This document shows, piece by piece, positions 22,641-33,990 of a DNA stretch of 64,000 bases; position 1 is the stretch's first letter; every line of letters starts with the position of its first letter. The position numbers and the translations under genes are program-made. The DNA lies in NCBI GenBank assembly GCA_029204225.1, contig CM055094.1, positions 31,855,841 through 31,919,840 of the forward strand. Direction: 5' to 3'. The notes beneath the pieces are model-generated. The model was not told where the DNA came from, did not search any database, and was given only the letters and a program-made list of their open reading frames with translations. The stretch comes from Diphasiastrum complanatum. Lineage: Eukaryota > Streptophyta > Lycopodiopsida > Lycopodiales > Lycopodiaceae.

Positions 22641-23092
22641 AATATTTTGCCTACTCCCAAGGATTTTACACAGTAGAATTGTTAATTGTTATTTGTTTAC
22701 AAAATTTACTCTCGCCGTTAAAAAATTGACCTGCTTAAATGTCATTTTACAGATAAGGGAGGGGTATGTCCAACAATTTGGGTTTTTAGGGCACATTTTT
22801 TTTAGGTCGTTTTGCTAGCCGAGCCGTAAGATGCAGGATGTCACATTTTTGTTTGATTCCCTCCATAAATGTTTGCATTATTTATCAAATTCCCTGGATA
22901 TATGTTCCCTTTAAAATATGTTAATTCTTTTTTTTTTTCAATTTCTTTCTAATGTAATGTTAATCATGTATATTAGTTAACTTTTTATTACTCCCAAACC
23001 TTAACATTTATCCCAAACCCTAACATTTATCCAGGGTGCAATGTAGAAGTACAAAATGATAACTACATGCAGGGCGTATCAAAATCAGATGA
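22641..23092. other. Spacer between the Helitron-like element and the PEP-mutase-family gene
   Basis: AT-rich with T runs; two copies of CCCAAACCnTAACATTTATCC at about 22995 and 23014. No coding sequence recognised. A 5' exon with a transit peptide for the next gene may lie here or further upstream. Confidence 0.4.
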
Positions 23093-23146
23093 GATAGCTC
23101 AAGCTTTCTGGGTTACTACAGTAGTGGAGCTGCAAAGGCTGGAGAG

Positions 23147-26100
23147 ATGTCTAGATATGGAGCTGCTGGTGGATGGGAGTCTGTTCTGAGTGACAGCAGC
23201 AAAGAGGGGAAAGCAGAATCACCAGCTGCTGCCTTACGGAAGCTGCTGGCAAGCCCAGGGTTGCATTTGGGGCCAGCAAGCCATGATGCATTGAGTGCAA
23301 AGCTTGTGGAGCAGGCAGGGTTCAGCTTCACCATCATGGGTGGTTCGTTTTCTGAATTTCCAATTTACAATAAGCATGCAGCCTAATTCCAATGACTTTG
23401 TTTTGCAAAGCCGAGTTCATTTGCCTCCCAGAATGCAAAGATAATATAAATTCAATGTTCGAATCTCCTTTTTCAGTTTCTGCCAGGCATAACAGAATGT
23501 AGTTCTGCGTTAGTGCTTACCGTCTGCCTGTAGTGGTTGCCAGCATGAACTTAGATATGCTACTCTTGGGTTGGATTGTAAGATAGTAATTTGTGATTAT
23601 GTATGCTATCAAGTTGATTAGGTAGCCAATCTTGCTGCAGGTTTTGCTGTCTCGGCTGTTAGATTGGCCTTACCAGACACCGGGCTCATATCATATGGTG
23701 AAATAGTTGATCAAGGGCGTCAAATCACATCTGCTGTCTCAATTCCTGTGATTGGTGATGGTGACAATGGTTACGGCAATGCCTTGAACGTAAAGAGGAC
23801 TGTGAAAGGTTATATCCAGGCAGGATTTGCAGGGATTATTCTTGAAGATCAGGTGTTGTATGTCAGGTCCTGTGTCTTTGAATCCTGCTGGATAGTGACG
23901 AGAGACTTGCTATAGGAGATACACATTACTGGTAGTTATAACTATGACATGTGAGACAGAGTAAGATACTGTTTGTAGCAACAAGCTTTGACTGAGGTTT
24001 TAGCTTAGAATTTTTTATCAGCGTATGCTTAATATTTTGGTAACCTTTACGTTTATGTAGGTATTTTTCGAAAACTTCTTTTTGTCAAAGTCCTCAACCT
24101 ATGAAAGGCTCTCGTCGATTTATCACCTAATATTCTTACAGAAGTATTGTGTTTGCTCAGAGGTTTACTCACCATTCAGCAGTGAGCATTGTTAGAATGA
24201 TAGTTTGTATTGCGTTTGATCAAAGCTACAAGAAAATTGTCCGTTTGCAGCATTTTGCATGTACATGCTCTATAAAATTTCTTCATGGGTATAAGAGAGA
24301 CCCCTCAGTCTAGTGCAAGTCCACCACAACTTGCTAGATTAGTTAAGGTGTTGTTGATGACACTCATCTGGACGTCTACTGGTTTAGATTGCACTAATCT
24401 TCTGCCCACCACACTATTGTAATGCTAAGTGAGTGTTACGAGCTCGTAACCAGTGCCGAACCCAAGAGAACACAGATAGGTCAGATACCACAGTCAGGGT
24501 CGTGTCCAGTGTACATGACCAACAGGGCAAGACAGTGTGAGTAGTGTGCCCCAGCACGGTCCATAGCCATGGCGGGCCTAACACAGCCTAGGGACCTTGT
24601 CAGCAGGATAGGGCCCCCAGTTGGGTCCCGACGTGCAGTCGGCCACGTCAGTGCCACGTGGCCGACACTTGGCAGTAGCATGCTACCAGTCCTCACACTG
24701 GGCTAGGAGGGGCTTACTCTATATCAGGGAGTAGGCAAGGTTGGGTGGATCAGTTAGTGTTTGCCCTACTGTGGTGTTAGGATCTATTACACTGGTATCA
24801 GAGCCATCTCCATCCTAGGGAGTTCAGGACAGCAGTAGAGAAAGCTATCAGAAGATAGGAAGGATTTTTCAGATTCTCCGGAAAGAATTGAGGAGGAAAA
24901 TCGCTGTAGGAACAGCTTTCAAATCCTTGAAATTTGCTGGGAATTTACAGTTGTTTGAGGCACCATCCCTTGTACAGGCTCAGCGCTGAAAAATCAGGGA
25001 TTTACCCTTGATTTTTATGTATCAATTGTGGATTTTTGAGCAAATTCTAAATAGAAAATGTGGAGCAGGTCCAGCGCTGCCAAATTGGGTGGAAACTTCG
25101 AATTTGGAGTGAAATTTTCCGGAATTTGGAGCGGATCTGAGACAGAATCTTGGGTGCAGGTCCAGCGCTGAAGGTGTTGCTAGAAAATCAGATTTTGAGG
25201 GGTCTCAAAGTAAGCAAAAACGAGTAGCAACACTCCTGGTCAGGCAGCGAGGGAGACACACTTCAAATCAGAATTTTCCAGGGAAGTTAGGCCCCAAATC
25301 CCGATTTTTTGGAGCCACAGTTCTGGAAGACAGACAGCGAGGGTCCTCAAAGACCCAAATCAGATTTTTTCCACCGTTTTCAACTCTTCAAATCTGATTT
25401 TGAAGACAGATTGACCACTACCCTGGCAGCGAGGAAGGTCTTTGGCAGAAACCACAAGTTTGCAGCTGTTTCGGGTCCTAAAACGGAAATTTTGGAGCAA
25501 AAAGTATACACCTCAGACAGCGAGGGAAGGGGTCAAGACAATCAGAAGTTTGTTTCTTTTTCTTGGTACCCTGATCTCTGATTTTTCCAGACAGCAGATC
25601 TGAAAGCAGTGGAGGAAGAGCTGAAAGGGCTTTTCTTGATTCTCTATGTGGAAGTACAGTCCTCAAAAACAGCTAAGTCATCTTTCCTTTCCCTTGTACA
25701 GTTGTAAATTAGCCTTTTAGACTTTTTTTCCTTCAGAAGTTAAGGTAGCTCTCTTTCAGTTCCGAAGATGACCACTCCTCAAGCAGTCTTGCATTGGCTG
25801 GATCGATGGAATTCGCACTTTTCCATGCACGATTCATCTGAGGACAACAAGATCAGTCTCGCCGTCATGTACCTGCGAGGTAAAGCATTTACTTGGTGGC
25901 AGGATTTAAGGGGTAAGCCTGAAGTTCCTAGGAATTGGGAGGATTTCAGTAAGGCCTTTAAGGCGGCCTTCCTTCCTATTCTTGATGATTTTGAATTTTA
26001 CCGTCAGTATCCAACGATCCATATGGGGAACCGGCCCCTAGATCAGTATTTGCAAGAGTTTCAGGAAGTCTATTCTTGTTTTGCAACTAGAATAGATCCT

Positions 26101-29100
26101 GTATTAGTAAAGTTGCATTTATACTTGGGTTGCCAAGAGACTACCAGCTAGAGGTTAGGAGGAACCAACCTCTTACCCTCGAGGATGCTGTTCGCTTCGC
26201 CAGGATCTACGATGATACTCGTATGATGGCCAAGCCTGAGACTGGTGCCTTGCCCGACGTAAAGGGTAAGAAGCCTTTCTTTCCAAAGAAATTGAAAGAT
26301 AAGGCAAAGGATGGGTCTTCAGGTTCAGGTAAGTCGAAGAAAAGATCTACCTTGGACCAAGAAACCTTTATGAAAGCCAGAAGCGACAATCTATGCTTCA
26401 ACTGCATGGAACCAGGTCATGTCGCGAAGGAATGTCCAAAGAAACGGAAAGCTAAAGGGGCATCTTTTAAGACGCCAGATAACTCGAGCATATCTAGTGT
26501 AGATCTTTCCTTTGCTGGTAATTCTGTGTGCGAGCATTGTTGTTTTAATACGGCTGTTTTTGGCCCTCATGACCTCATTCGGATGAAGGGGGTTGTGGGT
26601 GGTCAAGCCGTAACAGTTTTATTTGACGATGGTTCCACACATAATTTTATTAACGCTAATTTGTTGCAGAAGCTAAAGGTGGAAACAAGGCAAAGTGACC
26701 ACCGATACATAGTGAAGCTGGCAACGGGAGCAGAAAGCCAAGTTTGGGACCGGATAGTCCCACGTCTACCAATAGAGATTCAAGCCTATAAAGACAAATT
26801 AGACTTTCACATTATGAATCTAGATAGGGTAGATGTTATACTTGGTAAGGAGTGGTTCTATGAGAGGAACGAGTCTATGAAGAAAAACTATGTAACACAG
26901 TTTTTTGTTCTTGCATAACGGCTCACTCATAGAATTGAATGGAAATGTTGATATTTCTACTCCGTATATGCTTTCTGCTTTGGAAACTGTTAAATGTATG
27001 GATGTTGTTGATTGCAGTTCTTATTTATGCTGGTTAAAAGATTTTACTTGCCATGAAGAACGTAGTTTGCAATTTTACAATCTCCAAATGGAACTAATGT
27101 CTAACAACCTAAAGCAAGAAAACTCACCAGAAGGTGAAATTTTTAGGAAATTTAGGCAAGAATTTAACGATGTGTTTCCTGAGCAGCTTCCTGAGGGTCT
27201 TCCCCCTCTAGGGGTGTTGACCATGGTATTAAACTGATTCCTGGTAGTTCTCCTATATCACTGTATCCATATAGGATGAGTACTACTACAAAGGCCTCAA
27301 GGTTAAAGCAACAGTAGATTTTCTACATGATATGCAAGAAATGTTGCTTGTTGCTCGCGAAAACGTAAAAACGGCTCAGGATAGAGCCTAGTTTTACGCT
27401 AATCAAAAGCGACAACCAAGGGTCTATGAGGAGGGGGCTTGGGTATATCTTAGAATCCCAAAAGATTCTAAGGTACTAAAGACTGCCCTAAGTTATCACC
27501 CCGGTATGCAGGACCATTCTGTATAGTAAAGAAACTCCATCGGAATGCCTATCAGCTGGAGCTACCTCAAGGAGTTAAAGTCCATCCTGTTTTTCACATT
27601 AGCTGTTTAAAGGAATGACTTGGTGGAAAGGATGACTTGATACTTCAGGAGGACTTAGTTCAGCTGGAGGACCTGACATCCTTTGTACCTACTGAACCTC
27701 AGGCCATTGTTGATGTGCGTCAACGAGGACTTAGAAACCGGCAGGTAACTGAGTACTTGGTTCATTGGAAAGGAAGTTCTGAGGATGATGATACTTGGGA
27801 AAAGCAACATGACCTTGAAAACGCGATGCTGAAGGCTGAAATCATTCTGAAAACGTGAAAACGAGATCCTGAAATCATCCTGAAAAGGTGAAAGATCGCC
27901 CTGAAAACGTCATTCTCAGAACGTGGAATCCCTCAGATTGTGAAATCATCCTCAGAACATGATGCTGAAAGGGGTTCTTGAAAACGCGATACCGCAAATC
28001 ATGTACCTGAGGAACTGTTCCTAGGAACTATGCCCGGACCCTACGTGATTGTCCAAACATTTATAACTACACTCTGCATACTCATTTTTGCACAATGTAC
28101 TGATGCATCTACAAATTTGACCCCCTTCAAAAGTCTCGGACTTAGACTCATCCTTTTGCAGAACTTTTTATTCAGTTGACTGTGTTTTGAGACGCTAGTT
28201 ATTGCTTTAAGCATTCTGTTGAACTGTTTGTAATTTGTTTCTGATGTCAGCCTACCAACGCATAACTCAGGATATGTAATCTGATGAGGCGTCGTTTCTT
28301 TTGCACAAATTTGTTCTATTCACTATTTATGAATATCCAGCATATTTGTTGTTTTTCTGCATAAAAATGTGCAATTCATCACGTTCTCCAAACTATGTAA
28401 TTTTCTGTAAAGATCTGATACACTAACAAACTAGATGATAACCACAGGTATCTCCTAAAGCATGTGGACACACACAAGGAAGGAAAGTTATATCACGAGA
28501 GGAAGCTATAACACGTATTAGAGCTGCTTCTGACGCTTGTAAGGAAGCACTATCAGAATTTGTCATAGTAGCACGAACTGATGCTCGCCAGGCAATATCT
28601 TTAGAAGAAGCATTGTGGAGAGCGGAGGCTTTTGCAGAAGCGGGAGCAGATGTGCTATTTATTGATGCTCTTGCTTCTAAAGAAGAAATGATGGCCTTTT
28701 GTAAAGTCTGCCATGAAGTGCCAAAAATGGTATGTTACTGTTTATTCATTCTTTATGTCTATGTTTTGGAGGATCTGGGTGGGAGCTGATTTGCTAAACT
28801 GACCCTGAATGTCATATGCTAGAAGAAAAAACTGGCAGCTTTTTACAATTGCTAAGGTCAGATAACAGATTCTTGTTTGCTAGAGCTCAAGTAAAACATA
28901 ATGATCAATGACTATGTCCTCTACTATTAAGATAACAAACATTGTTCTTTACCTTGGCTAGATCAAAATTGAACGATATATCTAAGAGATTTTATACAGG
29001 CTATGCACAGATTGTTTAGATTTGTATTTCTCTGAAGGGACATACATCAATACCCTAGCTTTATCTTATTTAAATCAAGACAATAACACAGATTCTTGAT

Positions 29101-32100
29101 GCAACAATAAGATTATCTAGACTAGCATGCTTTAAATTGGAACTTGCGCTGGCCCATATGTTTATTTCTAGTTCAGCTAACCACCTAACTATTTTTCCAA
29201 CAGGCAAATATGTTGGAGGGAGGAGGAAAAACGCCTTTGTTGACACCACTTGAACTTGAAAGCATTGGTTTCAAGATTGTTGTTTATCCATTATCTTTGC
29301 TGGGCGTTTCTATCCGTGCCATGCAGGTATTTAACTAGTGCTGCACTCAGTTTTATCACATTCAAATGTAGGGTTCATTTTGCACATATATTCCCCGTCT
29401 TCCTTTTATTCCTTAGTTGCATATTTAGTAGTGGTGATTTATTCTTTTTTAATTGCATTTTGATATTGACAAATTTAGCGGGTTATGCACTTATCAGTAT
29501 ACAAATGTATGTCTGTAAGTAGTAACTAGCATTCTTTTCGTATTTATTGTGCTCTATCAAGGTTCAATGAGATAGCAAATACTAATCACCAATTAGTAGT
29601 GATCGCTGGAGAATATAACTGAATTTCTAAGGAACTGACTTGATGAGTGTGCCTAGTGTGGTGTTACCTGGAAATGGCAACGAAAACCCAAAATTTTGCT
29701 TTGGTAAGGCAACTTAAATACTGGGAGCATGTCTAGATCAATGTTGTAGAAGGGAAGGTCAAAGACAAGGATACTTGACTGGTGCTCCTTGGGGAGCACC
29801 GGAGGTGTGTTCCACATGTGTCATGAATGTATGGAGCAGAAGATGAATTTGTAAGACATTTCATAAAGGGCAAATAGGGAACTGGAGGTAGTTAAAAAAA
29901 GATGGGCAAGAAAGTGAAGCATTTGACTGTGCAGGACGAGCAAGACAAAGGAACTGCAATGGCGGCAGTGGGTATCTCTGACATTTTCTTGTTATCCTCG
30001 TCTTATTATGTAGCAATCAAATTCTTGAATCTCCTGATTTTTGTTCATAAGCTTAGAAACCCATTCCGACCCTTTTGGGTCGGAACGTACTGTACGTTCC
30101 GAAACGTACTGCGTCAGAACCTTTTTTTTTCTTTAATAAAAAAAAACATGACACTTGCTGGTGCGATCTATCTGACAGGAGGGTTTGTGAGCAGAATCGC
30201 TGTGGTACAGCTTGGATCCATTGACTGCAAGCCTTTTTTGTGGGCAGAATCTTTCTCCTAAGCAGTGGTTGTGTCTAACAGGCTTTTGAGTAACCAATTT
30301 TGCTCTGTGTGTGGTTTCCAGACTGTAAAATGCATAACTGTGATAGGTAAAGTGGTGACCAATGTGAATTCTTAAGGAATTCTTGCTGTCTAAGGATTAG
30401 TACAAACCGGAAATTGGTTGTAACTTTGTTACATGCATAGTTGTCTGTTCCACAATCACTATGGGAGGTCATGATGGTGAGACATTTGAATACCTACTTT
30501 TTGAAGATGCTCCACCATAATCTGCTGAACCAATATATGCTGAAACCTGGGTCAGAACGGACCCAGGTTTCAAATTTGTTTTCAAAATTTTCCCATGTTC
30601 CGAAACGGAACGCGTTCCATTCCAGAACGGGCAACTATGTTCTTAAGCAACTCATGAGTTTGGAACGTGAAGACCATAGATTGTGGATGGATAATAATTT
30701 CCTATTGTAATGAAAAAAGCCTCCTATAAGTTCCCACGAAAGTCGTAGAATCCTTTATGCTGGATGCTTATATGCCATAAGTATATCTGCTATAACAGTA
30801 CAGATTTCAAACTGGACTTCATAAATGCAACCCTGCACTGGATGAGTAGAGTGAATTAAATTAAGTTTGGAGAAAACTCGAGAACTTAGTTCAGCTTCAG
30901 CTCCCTGAAAAACTGAAAAAACCATTATGTAAATGTCCCAAAGGATTGCACTTAGATTTGGTTTCTGTTTGAAAAATCTAGGAAGATCAGTGAACTTAAA
31001 GTATAAACTGACTGAATTTGGGCCTCAAACAAACTGAGACACTTACAGGGGAAAATAAGCAACCTGTAAGCTCACAGTGTTGCGTTCTGTTTTTTCTTTC
31101 TGCCACACCGTTGTATTTGGTGTGTATGTAGGAGTGAACTGGTGTTCGATCCCCTGTTCTTCGCAGAATCTTGAGAATTCTGTGCTTTTGTATTCACCTC
31201 CATTGTCAGATCTAAGGATCTGTATCTTTTTCGAGGTGTGTCGCTCTGCGAACGCCACGAACTTCTTGAAAGAATCAAATACTTCATATTTCTTCTTCAA
31301 GTAGTAGATCGTGGTCATTCGGCTGTAATCATCTATGAACGTTAGAACATATCTCGAACCTGAGAGCGAATCTATTTTTCATCGGTCCACACATCAGAGT
31401 GGACAAGCTCAAGAACTTCTTTGGCTCTTCTTCCCTCGTGTGTGAATGGATTTTGATGTTGCTTGCCTTTCTGACAAGCTTCGCAGAACTTAGCCTCAGA
31501 TCTTGAAATCTTGAGACTTGTGACAATGTCCTTTCTGCTCATGTCATACAGGCTCTGCATGTTTAGATGATACATTCTTCTATGTCAGAGTTGATCTTCG
31601 TTTTCTGAAGCATTTAATATGCTTCATAGTTGTCGATTATTTTGGCCTGGCAGAGATTTCCTTCTCTGCATCCGACCGTCAGCAACTTGTTTGTCGTCTT
31701 CTCGATCATACGACAAGTGTTGCCGTCGAACAAAACTCGAATGCCTAGATTTGCCATCTTGGAGACAGATAGCAGATCTTTTCTGAGTGAGGACACATAG
31801 AGTGCTTCTGGCAGCTCTGCTTGGCCTGACAGTGTTCGTAGCTGTAGAGAGTCGATGCCCTTGACATCGTGTCTGCTTCCATCGCCTAGAATCACTGCCC
31901 TGTCGTTTTCGAGTTCGCGAAAGTTGATCAAGATCTTCTTGTTGCAGGTTATGTGAGATGTTGCTCTTGAATCAATGACTACATCGTAGTCGTGTTCAGA
32001 GTAGCTTGTCGAAGCTTCGTCGAGTATCGTGAAAGCTTCGTCACCTCTTTCAGCATCTTTTGATGACTCTGCAACGTTTGCCTTTTCAGCTTTGTTTTTT

Positions 32101-33915
32101 CTTTTTGGGTTGAATTTGCAGTCGATGCAGAATGCCCTTTCTTCTTGTAGTGCATGCAAGGTATTGCTGGATTGAACCAACATTTGTTGGCCGTATGGCC
32201 TGGTTTGTGGCAGTGATTGCAGGAAGAAGATTGTTGATTCGAGGACTTCGTCTTCTCGAATCTTGGCTTGTTTTTGTTCTTCTTCTTTCCTTTCGTGAAG
32301 AGAGCCTTCTCTTGATCACTGCTTCCCTCTCCTTCGTCTCTCATCAGTCTCTCATCAGCGACAAGACTGACTGCTTTGTCGAATGTCATATCTGGTAGAC
32401 TCAGTATGAGCATTCTCAGCGGTTGATAGGACGTCGGTAGAGATTTCATGAAGTACATCAGCTGATGTGGTGCTGGGATTTGGTGCTCCTGTCCTGATGC
32501 AGCAAGTTGAGCGAAGATCGTTCTGATCTTCTCAACGTGCTGATCCATCTGGTTGCCATCCCACCGTAGTGATTGCAGCTGATTGTGAAGGTGCATGACT
32601 AAAGCTGCAGTCCTCACTTCATACTTATGCTTCAATCTTTCCCATGTTGCATGGCTGCTTTCGCAGTCTTCAATCTGCATGAGTAGATCTTCATTTATGG
32701 ACGAAACGATGATCGCCATTGTGCGCTCATCCTTTCTGATCCATTCAGCTCTCCTTGGGTCTCCCTCTGGAGGCTGCACCTCTGAGAGCTTGGTCACCGA
32801 CCAGATGCCTTCGCCCTTCAGGACTGTTTTGATTTTGAATTTCCAGATTCTGTAATTTGCACCATCAAGACTAATTGCTACTTTGGTCTGGATTGTCATA
32901 GCCATATTGTGTTGTCTGGAGGAATCACTGCTGGGATATTAGTAGTGATGACCTGTAAGCTCTGATACCATGTCGCGGAAGCGAGAGAGAGAGACTGTTT
33001 CATGTTCTGCTTCTCTCTTCTGATTCGTGAACAATTTCTTTGAATTTTCTTTTCGTGCGGAAGCCCTTACAGGATCCCAGACACTCGACTACGCGTTACA
33101 GAACATATTTTATTCTAGCAATCAAGAGACACAGCACAAGACCAAGAGATACACGAAATGGAGCGACTATATTATCAGTCTGGTTTTAGAGCGAGATCGT
33201 CAGTGTCTCGCTCGTTGGCGGATTGACTCTCTGCTCTTTCGCTGTGTTCTGCTCGTTGGCAGACTTCCATGCACAACTATGGTATTTTGCTTTCTTACTC
33301 TATTCGCAACGTCTCTCTCTGTTTTTTACAGATCTCTGTATTCTCTCTCTTTTCACTATTATCATTTTGATTCAGAGAGGATCGTTTATACCTCCACTAT
33401 GTGGAGTTTTTAAGATAGCCAAACGTAGAATTACAAGACTAGTTAACACCAATCAACTAGTTAGTTAGTCTCCGTTGTTGCTATTCGTTTCAGCTGGGCG
33501 TGAAGCCCGTAGAGCTGCCAGCTGGCAGCGTGAAAGACTTCTCTTCGTATATTTTCGTTTCTTTTCGTAGTTTTCGTTTTGCGTCCCTGGAGGTGTGTTT
33601 ACGATTCGCGATTGATTCGCGAATCGTTCGTGCTTCGATTCAAAGACACGTCGACTGTCGCGAATTGTTCTCGTTCGACCTTCATGTCTTGTTCATGTTG
33701 CGACAAAGTTGCAGGAGTTCACCATTTCTGACATTTATGTGATTACAGTGTGTAGCAACATCTCCGTTGTAAAACTGCAAATTTCCAGCAACTTGTTTCT
33801 AGCCATAAATGATGCCGTTTTGATATTTTGATGTCATCATTTTATGATACTCTGAGTGATGATCAATTGTGCTTTGGGGGGGAATAGTCAACTGTTAAAT
33901 GTGTGTGTGTGTGTG

Positions 33916-33990
<75 letters not shown>

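Larger units (their letters stand above)
24434..27858 (+). mobile_element. Ty3/gypsy chromovirus, internally deleted, inside intron 2
   Basis: 5' LTR 24434-24791, tRNA-Met primer site at 24793, leader to 25767, gag and protease 25768-26918, then a large internal deletion that removes most of RT, all of RNase H and the integrase core, then the integrase C-terminus and chromodomain to 27858. No 3' LTR was found before the next host exon at 28448. It has the same orientation as the host gene. The stretch 27859-28447 holds repeated words built on CCTGAAA and GAAAACG (27840-27990), possibly decayed element tail, and otherwise intron. Confidence 0.85.
31043..33733 (-). mobile_element. Ty1/copia element, 5' half only, antisense in intron 4
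   Basis: Minus strand: LTR 33733-32971, primer site (TGGTATCAGAGCT) at about 32970-32958, gag from 32905, protease, GAG-pre-integrase, integrase to about 31083, where it breaks off at the sequence around CAGAACGC. The missing RT-RNase H and 3' LTR are not nearby. The same family is present in the opposite orientation at 39850-43969. An 8-bp inverted repeat (CTTACAGG/CCTGTAAG, 31042-31067) lies at the broken end. Confidence 0.88.
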
